Of a DNA stretch of 64,000 nucleotides, positions 1-10,368 are shown one piece after another; within the stretch, counting starts at the first letter, position 1; the number at the start of each line of letters is the position of its first letter. Below the pieces are notes generated by a model. It worked only from the letters and a program-made list of their open reading frames with translations. It was not told where the DNA came from and made no database searches. Position numbers and translations under genes: made by a program. The DNA comes from JAJTFA01 sp051715425 (lineage in GTDB: Bacteria; Bacteroidota; Bacteroidia; UKL13-3): contig JBPXJS010000002.1 of assembly GCA_051715425.1 (NCBI GenBank), positions 62,001 through 126,000 of the forward strand. The letters run 5' to 3'.

Positions 1-3000
1 AAGAAAAAGTCCAGTTGCCGTTGCGCCCGCCAACTGCCGCAACCAAAACAAGGGTATCAGCCTGTAAACTTTTCTCAAAAGTATTGATGCTGTAAACGGT
101 GGATGAACGTAATTGTTTGGTGTAAATGCTGTTAAGTCCTCCGCTCAATTTGGTGGCATCAAACTGCTGATCGAAGCTTTTTGTGGCACCAGGATACAAC
201 AATACCACGGATTCATCCTGAAGAGCGGTATCTGAAAGGGTTATTCTTATTTCACTTACAGAAGATGATTTAAATAAGGATGATCCTGTTTCTGCGGTTA
301 CTTTATCCGCTTCTTCAACAGCTAAACTGGCACTGCCTGCAGAAATGGTACGCACAAAAAATGCCTGGCCTGACGAAATATATTGTGTAACACTGTTGGT
401 TCCGGTTAACCCGTTCCAGCTTCCGTACTGGCCGTTGGGGCCCACATTGGGATTAAAAATATAATAGGTTCCGGTAATATTTGTTTTGCCAATGGCATTC
501 CAGTCAACAGTTGCAGCAAACGGATTTCCAACCAGCGTCCAGCCATTTGCATTGTTATTACAACTGATATTCTGATTGCCCTGCGCAAGTGTTCCTGTGG
601 CACTGAGTGTTACTGCAATGGGGGTGGCCGGTGGGTTGTATAAAATGCTGCATCCCTGGGTTCTTTCACCACGCATATACATTCTGTAACCTATACCGCT
701 TTGCAATTCTGTACTTAGTGTATTGTCAATTGCGGTCCATGCATTGGTTCCTGTATTATACCTGAACATGGAGTATGCACCACTTTGTGTAGGATCCAAC
801 CCATCGGATGAGTTTCTTACAGGAGATCCGGAAAGACTGGTACATGCAGTTCCACCGGTACCGGATGGTCCGGTAATAGGTGTATTTACCTGCCAGTTAT
901 CGTCAATGCCATTTGAAGTGGTAACCGGTGATGAAACAAACGCCCACCTTCTTGTGCCTCCCGGGAAAAAACGTTGTACGGTAACATTGCCTGTAATGTA
1001 TCCTCCGCCAGCATTGCCTGTTCCTATCTGAGCTGTGCGGGAGGCGTTGGAGGCAATGGTGAGGGAGTTACCTAGAGTGTTAAGGTTTCCGGTGTTAATT
1101 TGCAGCCGGTTATCAATGGTAGTATTTGTTGTAAGCTCAGCACCGATGGCATTATCTAATGTGAAATTATAGTAGGTACCACCCCTGAGTGATTGAAGTG
1201 CACTTCCATCGGCAATAAAACTGCTTCCTGTTCCCATGGTAAATGTTCCGCTGTGCCCGTCACTGTTTCCTGCCAGAGTAAAAGTACCACTGCTAAAGGT
1301 GAGGTTATCTGTACCTGAAATATCTTCATTAATATCCAGTGAATGGCTTCCCATGGCAAGTGTTAGTGTTCCGCTTCCGCTGGTTAATACCAATGATCCG
1401 TTTACGCTCAGGTTTCCGGCCGCAGTAATTGTTTTGCTGGTGGTACCTGTTGCAAGTGTAAGGTTCTGATATGGAATACTGTTATCAAATGTTTGGGTGC
1501 CGTTGGTATTAAACAGGATATTGCTGTTGGCGCCCAATGTATAATTAATTGCAGGAATGGAAGTGGGTAATCCCACATTGGTTGAAGAATTTGTTGCTCC
1601 AAGTTGAAGCGTGGTGCCTGCAGCCATAGTTACACTAGCACCGCTGTTGGAAGTGAGTGTAGAAGTACAAATAATTGTTCCATCGTTAATGGTTAAGGCA
1701 TTATTAATGGTTATTGTTCCGCTGCCTGTTGTTGCAGTTCCGGCTCCGGTTTTTATCAGGTTATGATAAGTGGCTACCTTAATGGTTACTGATCCGGAAT
1801 GGTTGTAAGTAATGGTATTAGGCGAGGCTGATGCTGTTAGTGTTCCCGTGGTTAACATGGAACCACTAAACGTGAGGGAAGAGTTAGATAAATTTTCCCA
1901 CGTGGAAGAAGTAGCTGACCCAACGATATTACCGGTTATCGTTACATTTCCCGCATTTTGAACCGTAACTCCTGTGGCAATACTGATTCCACTGCCAAAT
2001 GCCAGTGTGCCATATAGATTTTTAGTACCTGCGGTGATAAAGGTATATGTACCGGTACCGCTTGTAAAAGTTCCTTCATTATTTATACTTCCGCTGATGC
2101 TAAATGCATTGGCAACAGTGCAGTTTAATGTTCCACCGCTTGTTATCCTCAGGTGATTAATAGTATTGGTACCTGAAGCGCTGGCATCGGTAAAGGTTCC
2201 TGAAATCACAAGACTATCGTTTGCTGTAAAATTATCGTTGTCACAGTTAAATGTAACACCGGCATCAATGGTTACTTTTCCATTTGCAACGGCAGATGCT
2301 GCTGATGTTTTGGTGCCGCTGCCCGAAAAAATAAGAGCTGAATAAGTAGCTCCTCTTACCGTTTGAGCTCCTGAACCATCATAAGTAAAGGTTCCTGATC
2401 CGGGAGTAAAGGTACCACTTGAGGTATTGTTACCGGCTAAATTGATACTGCCGCTTGTGACGGTAATAATGCCATTACCGCTGAGGTTGCCATTGATATC
2501 AAGGTTAAAAGTGCTAATGTCTAAAGTTGCTGAAGCCGTATTGTTGTTCACCGATAGATTGCCGGATACCACTACATTAGCGGCAGGGGTAATTACTTTG
2601 GCAATATTCCCGGTATTAAAGTTCAGGTGATGATAAGAAATGCCATCGCGGAAAGTTTGTGAGCCATTGGTATTGTAGTTTACAGTGCTTCCTGCTCCCA
2701 GAGAGATATTGACATTGGTAATAGCTGCCGGGAATGTAACATCTGTAGCTGATGAATTTACTCCTAATGTAAGAGTGGCATTTGCTGCAAGTGTGAGGAG
2801 GCTCCCCGCAGATGCAGTTATGGTTGCCGTGCAGTTTAATGTGCCTTTATTTACCAGAATATTCCCGTTCACTGTAATCCCTGATCCGGCAGTATATGTT
2901 CCGGTACTATCCGTTAATAAATGATGATAGGTAGAAGCCAGTATGGTTTGTGAGCCTGCTCTTCCGTAACTAACAATATTGTCACCGGCACTTGCGTCAA

Positions 3001-4183
3001 ATGTGGCAATTGATAGGGTAGTTCCGTTTAATCTCAGGTAAGAGCCACTTGCATTAATCCAGCCACCGGTTCCTGAAAATGTGCCACCAATAGTTACCGT
3101 AATATTGTTTGTTATTGTTACCCCTGTCACCGTAACATTTGCAGCTATAAAAAGCGGATTGGATCCGGTTATTTCCTGGTTATTGGTATTAAAGGTATAC
3201 GTGCCATTGCCCGAGGTAAAAGTTCCGTTATTTTCTATGCCACCCTGAATAATAAAATTTTCAGCCACAGTTGTATTCCATGTGCCACCTGGGTTAATAG
3301 TAATTAGTGCTGCAAAAGTATTGGTGCCTGCAGTATTGTTTTCTGTAAGGGTTCCTGAAATATTGGTGAGCCCGTTTGCAGTAAGGCCAACCCCACCTAT
3401 AATCACCTCTGTTGAAGCTTCTATGCTAAGATCGAGTGCAGCGGTAACTGTGGCTCCAAAAGTTTTGGTGCCCCCTCCACTAAATACGAGGTTTCTGTAA
3501 GTTCCTCCCCTTATTGTTTGAGAAGAACTTCCATTATAGGTTACCGTGCTGGTGGAAGCCAGGCTCAATAAACCAGTGCTTGAACTGCTTACTGAGCCTC
3601 CGAAAATTAAATTACCCGAACTGGTTACACTCAAGGCATTTTCATTGGAAGCTCCACTCATTACAAAACCTGTCTGTATGGTTGCAGATCCGGTTGTAAC
3701 AATTACAGCAAGGTCTTCACTGCTGGAACTGGTATTGGCCATGATCAGTGAATCACAAATAAGTGTACCCGCATTCACATTTATGGTTTGATCCCCACTG
3801 CTGTTTCCCGGGTCTGTCATTCTTATGGTGGTAGTAACGGTAAGGCTGTTTGAACCACTAATGGTAATAGAAGATACCGAGGTTGCCGAAGTAAATGTTA
3901 ATGAGTTGCATTCAGCAGCAATATCAACGGTTACTGCACTGTTTCCGGGTATGGTTACATTGTCTCCGGGGCCGGGTACACCAGATGGGTTCCAGTTTCC
4001 GGCTGTATTCCAATTGCCACTGGCTACATTAAATGTTTTTTGTGCATAGCAATTCCGCGTTCCCATTATTACCAAAGCAAAAAGGGAAATAAGAAGATAA
4101 AAAGTTACCCGATTAAGCTGATGGCTCAATAGGTGTTTTATGGAAATAAATAAACTATTTTTAGTATTAATAAACGGAAACAT
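1..4183 (-). CDS. Large repeat-rich secreted surface protein, C-terminus cut by window edge
   Basis: The reading frame is open from an ATG at 4183 to the window start (about 1394 residues visible); the rest lies outside. The N-terminus is long: a hydrophobic segment near residues 28-48 ends in CYAQ, a plausible signal peptide. The body is Gly/Ser/Thr/Asn-rich and built of degenerate repeats with motifs such as YNGSGAQTVRG, LIFSGSGTKT and SGSINNEGTFTSG, typical of a parallel beta-helix or autotransporter-like adhesin. The visible C-terminal part (GWTLVGNPF, then SLQADTLVLVAAVGG) resembles the region preceding a T9SS sorting domain in Bacteroidota proteins; the sorting domain itself is not visible. 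A cell-surface or extracellular role is inferred; the ligand is unknown. Confidence 0.8.
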   Translation of the reverse strand, partial: MFPFINTKNSLFISIKHLLSHQLNRVTFYLLISLFALVIMGTRNCYAQKTFNVASGNWNTAGNWNPSGVPGPGDNVTIPGNSAVTVDIAAECNSLTFTSATSVSSITISGSNSLTVTTTIRMTDPGNSSGDQTINVNAGTLICDSLIMANTSSSSEDLAVIVTTGSATIQTGFVMSGASNENALSVTSSGNLIFGGSVSSSSTGLLSLASTSTVTYNGSSSQTIRGGTYRNLVFSGGGTKTFGATVTAALDLSIEASTEVIIGGVGLTANGLTNISGTLTENNTAGTNTFAALITINPGGTWNTTVAENFIIQGGIENNGTFTSGNGTYTFNTNNQEITGSNPLFIAANVTVTGVTITNNITVTIGGTFSGTGGWINASGSYLRLNGTTLSIATFDASAGDNIVSYGRAGSQTILASTYHHLLTDSTGTYTAGSGITVNGNILVNKGTLNCTATITASAGSLLTLAANATLTLGVNSSATDVTFPAAITNVNISLGAGSTVNYNTNGSQTFRDGISYHHLNFNTGNIAKVITPAANVVVSGNLSVNNNTASATLDISTFNLDINGNLSGNGIITVTSGSINLAGNNTSSGTFTPGSGTFTYDGSGAQTVRGATYSALIFSGSGTKTSAASAVANGKVTIDAGVTFNCDNDNFTANDSLVISGTFTDASASGTNTINHLRITSGGTLNCTVANAFSISGSINNEGTFTSGTGTYTFITAGTKNLYGTLAFGSGISIATGVTVQNAGNVTITGNIVGSATSSTWENLSNSSLTFSGSMLTTGTLTASASPNTITYNHSGSVTIKVATYHNLIKTGAGTATTGSGTITINNALTINDGTIICTSTLTSNSGASVTMAAGTTLQLGATNSSTNVGLPTSIPAINYTLGANSNILFNTNGTQTFDNSIPYQNLTLATGTTSKTITAAGNLSVNGSLVLTSGSGTLTLAMGSHSLDINEDISGTDNLTFSSGTFTLAGNSDGHSGTFTMGTGSSFIADGSALQSLRGGTYYNFTLDNAIGAELTTNTTIDNRLQINTGNLNTLGNSLTIASNASRTAQIGTGNAGGGYITGNVTVQRFFPGGTRRWAFVSSPVTTSNGIDDNWQVNTPITGPSGTGGTACTSLSGSPVRNSSDGLDPTQSGAYSMFRYNTGTNAWTAIDNTLSTELQSGIGYRMYMRGERTQGCSILYNPPATPIAVTLSATGTLAQGNQNISCNNNANGWTLVGNPFAATVDWNAIGKTNITGTYYIFNPNVGPNGQYGSWNGLTGTNSVTQYISSGQAFFVRTISAGSASLAVEEADKVTAETGSSLFKSSSVSEIRITLSDTALQDESVVLLYPGATKSFDQQFDATKLSGGLNSIYTKQLRSSTVYSINTFEKSLQADTLVLVAAVGGRNGNWTFS

Positions 4184-4488
4184 TATATAAGTAACTGCTA
4201 AGGATTCTGTATGCAAGCTTTAAATTTTAGCACTCAAATGGTAGTTAAATTGGTTGAATGACCAATATCCGATGATGAGTAGTGGTAAATATGGTTTGAA
4301 TGAAGGAAAATGGGTATTTGGTACTTTGGTTTTGCATACAAAATGTTAAAAAATTAACAAGTTTATTTCTTAAAAAGGCTGAAAAGTTTTCTTCGGGCTC
4401 GTCAATAAAAATAACAATATCAATTCGATATTGTTTCCTAAAGCATACCCTTATTCCAAAATGATGTTTAAACAATACGGAATTATTG
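4184..4488. other. Intergenic region between divergent genes
   Basis: No convincing gene. It should hold the promoter of the minus-strand surface protein and the upstream region of the SLC13 gene. It contains the palindrome listed separately and a TTGCATACAAAA string near 4333 that recurs near 23555, upstream of the RCC1-repeat gene. Confidence 0.5.
4413..4435. promoter_or_regulatory. Perfect 9-bp inverted repeat upstream of the SLC13 gene
   Basis: AACAATATC and GATATTGTT flank a 5-nt spacer, about 76 nt before the SLC13 start. The symmetry suits a dimeric repressor or activator; no regulator can be assigned. Confidence 0.4.
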
Positions 4489-4496
4489 TACTTTCG
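4489..4496 (+). promoter_or_regulatory. Bacteroidota -7 element (TACTTTCG) of the SLC13 gene
   Basis: TACTTTCG fits TAnnTTYG and lies 14 nt before the ATG at 4511. No good -33 TTG is seen at the usual distance. Confidence 0.45.
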
Positions 4497-4510
4497 GTTC
4501 ATAAGGTCAT

Positions 4511-5965
4511 ATGTTTTTCTCATTGCCCATATTTACGCGTTTTATCAGGTTTTGGATTGCTCCGCTATTATTTATTGCTTTATTATTTAATCCTTTTGGG
4601 CTTGATATAAAGGCATGCAGGGTAATTGCGGTTGCTGCCCTGATGATTACCTGGTGGATAAGCGAAGCCCTGCCAATGCCTGTTGTGGCCTTAATTCCTT
4701 TGTTATTGTTTCCGCTTCTGGGAATTTCAACCATGGGCAAAACGGCTGCTCCTTATGCCAATGAGGTTATTTTTTTGTTTCTTGGAGGCTTTATGATTGG
4801 ACTGGCCATTGAAAAATGGAACCTGCACAAAAGGATTGCACTAACCATTGTAAAATATACAGGTACCAGCGGAGATAGGATTATATTAGGGTTTATTATT
4901 TCCACCGGATTTATAAGCATGTGGTTAAGTAATACTGCTACCACTATGATGATGTTTCCTATTGCATTGTCTGTTATTTCCGTGGTGAAAACACATCATG
5001 TAGCAGAAAAAAAAGCAGCCAATTTTTCTTTAGCCATCATGTTATCCATTGCCTACGCCTCTAATTTTGGTGGTATTGCAACCATTATTGGTACACCTCC
5101 CAATGTTGCTTATGCTTCTTTTATCAATAAATATTATGGATACGATATTTCGTTTGCAAACTGGATGATGATATGTTTACCCGTTGCGGTATTGCTTTGT
5201 GTAAGTCTGTACCTGGTAATGGTAAAATGGCTATACCCTAATCATATTCTGGCTAATAACGATATGAAGGGAATGATACATACCGAATTAAAAAGTCTTG
5301 GTAAAATGAGTATTCCTGAAAAGAGGGTAATGTTTATTTTCCTTTTTACGGCTGGATTATGGATAACAAGAGATCTCATCAACCGGTTTAGCCATTTATC
5401 TCTTGATGATAATATGATTGCCGTGTTGGGTGCATTGCTGATGTTTGTTATTCCTGCAGGTGATGCAAAAAATAAAGAGCAGAAATTACTGGAGTGGACA
5501 GATACACATAAAATGGCCTGGGGGATTTTATTACTGTTTGGAGGTGGCATTACCCTCGCCAATGCCCTGCAGGATGCGGGATTGATTGATATGCTTGGAA
5601 AGTGGATTGCCTCTTATTCTGGAACTAACCTGTTGCTTATTGTACTGGTGGTTACGGTGGTTTCCATTTTTATGAGTGAAGTAATGAGCAATATTGCTCA
5701 GGTTATTGTGCTTGCCCCCGTTGTTACCGGAATTGCTGACGCTATTCATATCAATCCATTTATGCTGGGCATTCCAATGACTCTGGCTGCCAGTTGTGCC
5801 TCAATGATGCCAATGGGAACGCCACCGAATGCCATTGTTTTTGCCAGCGGGCACATACAACTTAAACAAATGATTCGTGTTGGGTTTACCATGAACCTGA
5901 TCAGTATTTTATTGATTGTGGTATTTAGTTATTGGGTACTGCCTGCGCTATTGTTTTTGAAATAG
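4511..5965 (+). CDS. SLC13/DASS family anion symporter
   Basis: A 484-residue polytopic inner-membrane protein of the divalent anion:sodium symporter family, which imports dicarboxylates, citrate or sulfate/phosphate with Na+. Family marks: WWISEALPMPVVALIPLLLFP near the N-terminus, the first substrate/Na+ motif SNTATTMMMFPIA (about residue 140), GTPPNVAYA (about 197), and in the inverted second repeat EVMSNIAQ (about 390) and PMGTPPNAIVFASG (about 435). Length matches the family. The second motif reads S-N-I where many members have S-N-T. It stands alone, with its own TAnnTTYG element, and no neighbour reveals the substrate. The start is the ATG just after the -7 element. Confidence 0.9.
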   Translation: MFFSLPIFTRFIRFWIAPLLFIALLFNPFGLDIKACRVIAVAALMITWWISEALPMPVVALIPLLLFPLLGISTMGKTAAPYANEVIFLFLGGFMIGLAIEKWNLHKRIALTIVKYTGTSGDRIILGFIISTGFISMWLSNTATTMMMFPIALSVISVVKTHHVAEKKAANFSLAIMLSIAYASNFGGIATIIGTPPNVAYASFINKYYGYDISFANWMMICLPVAVLLCVSLYLVMVKWLYPNHILANNDMKGMIHTELKSLGKMSIPEKRVMFIFLFTAGLWITRDLINRFSHLSLDDNMIAVLGALLMFVIPAGDAKNKEQKLLEWTDTHKMAWGILLLFGGGITLANALQDAGLIDMLGKWIASYSGTNLLLIVLVVTVVSIFMSEVMSNIAQVIVLAPVVTGIADAIHINPFMLGIPMTLAASCASMMPMGTPPNAIVFASGHIQLKQMIRVGFTMNLISILLIVVFSYWVLPALLFLK

Positions 5966-6169
5966 AAGAAATCAGGTTAACACTTAAGCTGTCTTTTATC
6001 AGCCTCTACGTGCTGTATTCGCTTACAAATGAAAATCCAGATTTGTCTGGTATAGAGACTTCGCTATATGGAGCTGTAACTTTTTTTAGGGACATTGAAC
6101 GCTCTCAAGATCGAAAATTCAAAAGAAATGACTGGTTTGATATGTTTAATCTGGCCTCAAACAGGAGGC

Positions 6170-9100
6170 TCATTTTGCGATAATTAAGCGCATATTTTGT
6201 ATACTATCTTTTCGGGTCAACTGGATAGTGTATAAACCATCAGTTAATGAGGAAGCGTTGTATTCCAAATCAGAATAAGGTATTATGATTAATGTTTCCA
6301 CCAGTTTTCCCGTCATATCAATTATCTGCGCATTAACATTTTCGGAATATCCATTATGCAGTACAAAACGTCCAAACGAAGGATTAGGGTAAAGCAATGT
6401 TCCGTTAATTGCAGCATTTTCGTATGTACCCACGGTTGCTGTTTGAATGATCAACAAATTGCGTATGAGCGCACCTGCAGTGATGGATATATTTTGTGCG
6501 CGTTCAACTCCGGTATTAGTAGAAATATCTATTGTTAATGTGGTGTCTCCGCTTCCATTCATCGGGCTAACGGTAAGCCATGATGATGGGTTGCTGACAA
6601 CCCAGTTTACGTTGCTGTTAAGTTGTAATGAGTAAGTTCCACTGGCAGGTGAAACAGATAATGTGTCCGTGCTTATTTCCAGCGAATCCTGTATTATATT
6701 TACATACAGTTTCATCGTATCCCCTTTACAACCGCTACTACCCGTTTCAATTACTTTTACAGTATCATGGCCTGATTGGTTCCACTGAACACTTATGCTA
6801 TTTGTAGTGCTTCCACTTATTATGCTTCCATTGGTAATAAACCAACTATAAAGCGAGCCGGGAGTATTACTTACGCCATATGTCTGAATTGAACCTGCCT
6901 GAACAAAGGTATTACCTGTTATTGCACTTGTAGAAGGGTTTGGTTTCACCATAATATTTTTGGAAATGCTATCCATACATCCTTTATCTGATACCACTTT
7001 TAATTTTATTGTATACGACTTGGGAATGTTATATGAATGCATCACAGGGGAATTACCCGATATATTGCCATCACCGAAGTACCACGTTCTTGTGAGTGAT
7101 CCAGAATCAATCGTTGAACTGTCGCTGAAAACAAATGAATTTTCATTAAAACATTGAGTAGAATCACTCAGCAATGTATATTTCAGCTTGGGCATTGCAT
7201 AAACGGAAACAACCCGGCTTAATGAGTCGAAACATCCGTTAATATTGCTTATTGATTTTAGTTTGATCGTATACGTGCCTGCAACTGGGTAGGATTTTGA
7301 AAGTGTTTTTAATGTAGAAGTATCTCCGTTTCCGAAATGCCAAATACGAGTGAGTGTACCAGTGGCGATTTTAGAAGTATCATTCAACTGAAAAGCATTT
7401 CCATTGAGACATTGTGCAGTTTTATTTAAAGTAAAGCCTGCATTTGGCATGGGGTTAACGGTTACTACCTGAATTACAGAATCTGTGCAGCCGAGATTGG
7501 AAGTAGAAACAAGTTTAATAGAATATGTGGCCGCAGAAATAAACGACTTTGAGAAAACAGGAAGGGATGAAGTGTCACCTGTATTTGTATACCATTTTCG
7601 GGTATATGTGCCGATACTTATATTAGATGTGTCAGTAAATATAAAATTATTTGCATTCAAACACTGAGTTTGGTTGTTGATGAAAAATTCCGTTTTAGCA
7701 GTGGGGTTTATTGTTATAGGAAATCCATTTTGATTGCTAACTAAATAGGGGTTGGTACTGACAACTCTCACACGGTAATTGCTACCAGGTATTACATTCG
7801 CAGGAATAATACCGGTAACAACTCCGGACCTTATTCCTGGAGTCGTTCCGATATGAAGGGGAATCTGAAAACTTCCGTTCATATCGCTAAGTTGCAGAAT
7901 AAAATTATTTCCGGTGAATGCATCAGGTGAAAAAGTAAAGGATGCCTGTATGTTTTGGCCTCCACAGTAACTATTTGTCAAACCTGTTGGATTCATAGTC
8001 AGGCTGCCGGCAACAGAGTCATGAAGAGCAAAGGCACCTAAGTAGTTAGCCGACTCTTTTCCAAGGGAATAAAATGCTCCTCCTACATACGCCATGTTTT
8101 TATAAACCACAATTGAGTGAATCACCGTATTTGTAAAATTGTCACCCGGATAATTCGGGTTCCAAGTGGTAGGATTTCCTGTGATGGTATCAAGTGATGC
8201 AATTAGCTTTCTTGACTCTCCTCCAAGAAACATGAAGTTTCCTACTACATACAACAGGCTGTCTACATTTATTATCTTGTAGATATCTGTGTTGCCTCCA
8301 AGAGAGGAAACACCCCAGCTTTTAACAGAACCGGATACAACATCAACTGCTGCAACAATATTTCTGCTTTGGCCTCCTACCGTTGTAAAGTAACCACCAA
8401 TATACATGGTACTGCCAGCTATACAAATAGTGTAAACTGACCCACCCACATTTGCAGTCCAGTTTCTGATCACTCCGGAATTCGCATCAATGGCAAGGAG
8501 GCTGTTTCGGTTCTTTCCATTCATGTATGTCATGGTGCCTCCAATATATATGAGGCTATCTTTGCCTACCATTGTCATCACATTTCCTGCAGTCCCTGAT
8601 GAGTCCGGGCGCCAATTATTGGGATTTCCGGTAATAGTGTCCACGCAGGCCAACGTGTATCGGTTTTGTCCCTTAACGGTGTAGAATTTTCCAGCCAGAT
8701 AAATTTTATTATTAAAAGGTTCTATATAAGTTACATTGTTATCCGCATTTGGATTCCATGAGGTTAAATTCCCGGTCGTTAAATCAAAACTGGCAGCATT
8801 TCCACGCACCTGCCCTGAGATTGAAGTAAATTTCCCCCCAACATACAACCTGTTACCGGCTACCCTCATAGTAGCAATATGGGAATTGAAACTTACGGTA
8901 TCAGATAATCCAGGATTCCAGTTAATAACTTTGCCGGTGGTAAGATCAATACCGGCAATGCAGTTTCGGCTTACTCCACCTAATAAAGGGAAATAACCTC
9001 CTGAATAGACGGTAGTGGCCGAGGCTGCAATACAATAGGCAGATCCACCTATTGCAAGAGTACTTACCATGCTTACTGACCAGTTCACATAACCAATGCT

Positions 9101-10168
9101 GGTATCAAGAACGCCTATTTTTTCATAGATACTGGCGATCGGGGTGTATGCACCTGTTACATATACCTTACTTCCAACTGCATACATACTGGTAATATTC
9201 AAATTGTTTTGCTGTTTGAAACTGAAACTACCGCTGTTGGTATCAATATATGCAAACCCATCCTGATAGGTTGGGCCTGTTTTTACATTGCTGTATAATA
9301 GTAAGCGGCTTCCTAATAAGGCAAGGCAATTTACAAATTTATAATTGCCAAGATCAATTGACCAGGAATTGGCAGCACCTGATTGAGGGTCAAGAGACGC
9401 CACATATTTTCTGGATTGACCACCAACTGAAACAAAATCACCCGCAACAAATACTCGTGAATTTAATGGAAGGATAGCTTTCACCTCACTGCTGGGTAAT
9501 GGATTCCATGAGGTAACAGTACCAAGAGGAATGGTTATAGACGCCAGATTTTTTCTGTATTGTCCGGCAATTGTATCAAAGTCACCAGCTATGTATAAGG
9601 TGTTAGCAAAATGAGTAAGGACTTTCACCGTATTGTTTGCGTAGGGATTCCAGTTTATTAGTGTGTTGGAAGTGATATTGATTGATGCCAGATTATATCT
9701 GCTTTGTGTATTTACGCTTGTAAACGAACCTCCAAAGTAGAGGGTGTCATTCTTTAGAGTAAATGCTTTAACATAGCCGGAGACAGTGATACCTGAAAAT
9801 TTCTGAGTAACCCTGCCAAAACTATCCAGATGTGCAATTCCAGCTCTTGCTGAATCGCCTACCTTAGTGAAAGCCCCACCGATATAAAAGCCTCCTGAGC
9901 CATCAGGTATCACACAATGAACTTCTGCATTCGGTCTGGCCCACTCAGCTTTTATTCCCCAATTTGTTCTGTCAAAAGCAGTCCCGAATTTACCACTGTT
10001 ATATCCATCAAATACCCTGCTAAATGTACCTCCAATAAATAAGGTGTCACCTTTACGTTCCATCGTATTGATGATGCCATCTGTTTCAGGGAATCGGTCA
10101 ATTAGTTTTTGTCCAAGGCAGGTAAGTCCTGAGAACAAAAAAGTGAAAACAAGGAAATAGTATTTCAT
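6170..10168 (-). CDS. Secreted multidomain T9SS protein: beta-propeller repeats, PKD, BACON, sorting domain
   Basis: 1332 residues. Signal peptide MKYYFLVFTFLFSGLTCLGQ. Residues about 22-745 hold many repeats of the type IYIGGxFTxVxGQSRxxxAxxDxxTGxxxxWNP, the DUF5122/delta-60 beta-propeller pattern. Three PKD-like domains follow (about 860-1080), recognisable by GDT/GDG and YTIKLK strands, then a BACON-like domain with SNPSSWLTVSPMNGSGDTTL (about 1165-1245). The C-terminus carries LLYPNPSFGRF and ends KDSIQNMRLIIAK, a type A T9SS sorting domain. It is therefore exported by T9SS and probably anchored or released at the surface. Function is not known; PKD and BACON domains often bind glycans or mucins. 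It stands alone. Confidence 0.88.
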   Translation of the reverse strand: MKYYFLVFTFLFSGLTCLGQKLIDRFPETDGIINTMERKGDTLFIGGTFSRVFDGYNSGKFGTAFDRTNWGIKAEWARPNAEVHCVIPDGSGGFYIGGAFTKVGDSARAGIAHLDSFGRVTQKFSGITVSGYVKAFTLKNDTLYFGGSFTSVNTQSRYNLASINITSNTLINWNPYANNTVKVLTHFANTLYIAGDFDTIAGQYRKNLASITIPLGTVTSWNPLPSSEVKAILPLNSRVFVAGDFVSVGGQSRKYVASLDPQSGAANSWSIDLGNYKFVNCLALLGSRLLLYSNVKTGPTYQDGFAYIDTNSGSFSFKQQNNLNITSMYAVGSKVYVTGAYTPIASIYEKIGVLDTSIGYVNWSVSMVSTLAIGGSAYCIAASATTVYSGGYFPLLGGVSRNCIAGIDLTTGKVINWNPGLSDTVSFNSHIATMRVAGNRLYVGGKFTSISGQVRGNAASFDLTTGNLTSWNPNADNNVTYIEPFNNKIYLAGKFYTVKGQNRYTLACVDTITGNPNNWRPDSSGTAGNVMTMVGKDSLIYIGGTMTYMNGKNRNSLLAIDANSGVIRNWTANVGGSVYTICIAGSTMYIGGYFTTVGGQSRNIVAAVDVVSGSVKSWGVSSLGGNTDIYKIINVDSLLYVVGNFMFLGGESRKLIASLDTITGNPTTWNPNYPGDNFTNTVIHSIVVYKNMAYVGGAFYSLGKESANYLGAFALHDSVAGSLTMNPTGLTNSYCGGQNIQASFTFSPDAFTGNNFILQLSDMNGSFQIPLHIGTTPGIRSGVVTGIIPANVIPGSNYRVRVVSTNPYLVSNQNGFPITINPTAKTEFFINNQTQCLNANNFIFTDTSNISIGTYTRKWYTNTGDTSSLPVFSKSFISAATYSIKLVSTSNLGCTDSVIQVVTVNPMPNAGFTLNKTAQCLNGNAFQLNDTSKIATGTLTRIWHFGNGDTSTLKTLSKSYPVAGTYTIKLKSISNINGCFDSLSRVVSVYAMPKLKYTLLSDSTQCFNENSFVFSDSSTIDSGSLTRTWYFGDGNISGNSPVMHSYNIPKSYTIKLKVVSDKGCMDSISKNIMVKPNPSTSAITGNTFVQAGSIQTYGVSNTPGSLYSWFITNGSIISGSTTNSISVQWNQSGHDTVKVIETGSSGCKGDTMKLYVNIIQDSLEISTDTLSVSPASGTYSLQLNSNVNWVVSNPSSWLTVSPMNGSGDTTLTIDISTNTGVERAQNISITAGALIRNLLIIQTATVGTYENAAINGTLLYPNPSFGRFVLHNGYSENVNAQIIDMTGKLVETLIIIPYSDLEYNASSLTDGLYTIQLTRKDSIQNMRLIIAK

Positions 10169-10282
10169 AATAATTCGGTTGAATGCCTCTATACAAGATT
10201 ACGAATTTCAACCTGTTTATAATAACCATAGGATTTGGGGTTGCCAGATTGGTTATTGAAAGGGCTAACTGAATATGGGGCT

Positions 10283-10299
10283 TCCCGCCAATAGCGGGA
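10283..10299. repeat. Short TCCCGC...GCGGGA palindrome
   Basis: TCCCGC and GCGGGA flank CAATA. One of four similar intergenic palindromes in the window (also 40095, 40293 and 55052). Confidence 0.55.
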
Positions 10300-10333
10300 T
10301 AAACTTCTCGCCATTCAAATTCGCTAAAAAAGA

Positions 10334-10359
10334 AAAAACCTGCTATGAAGCAGGTTTTT
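10334..10359 (-). terminator. Rho-independent terminator of the tRNA-His transcript
   Basis: An 11-bp perfect stem (AAAAACCTGCT/AGCAGGTTTTT) with a 4-nt loop, followed on the minus strand by a T-run. It lies 10 nt past the tRNA 3' end. Confidence 0.8.
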
Positions 10360-10368
10360 CAATATCAG

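Noticed and set aside
5932..6183. 83-residue plus-strand frame between the SLC13 and T9SS genes
   Set aside because: It overlaps both neighbours' coding ends and has no recognisable protein character.
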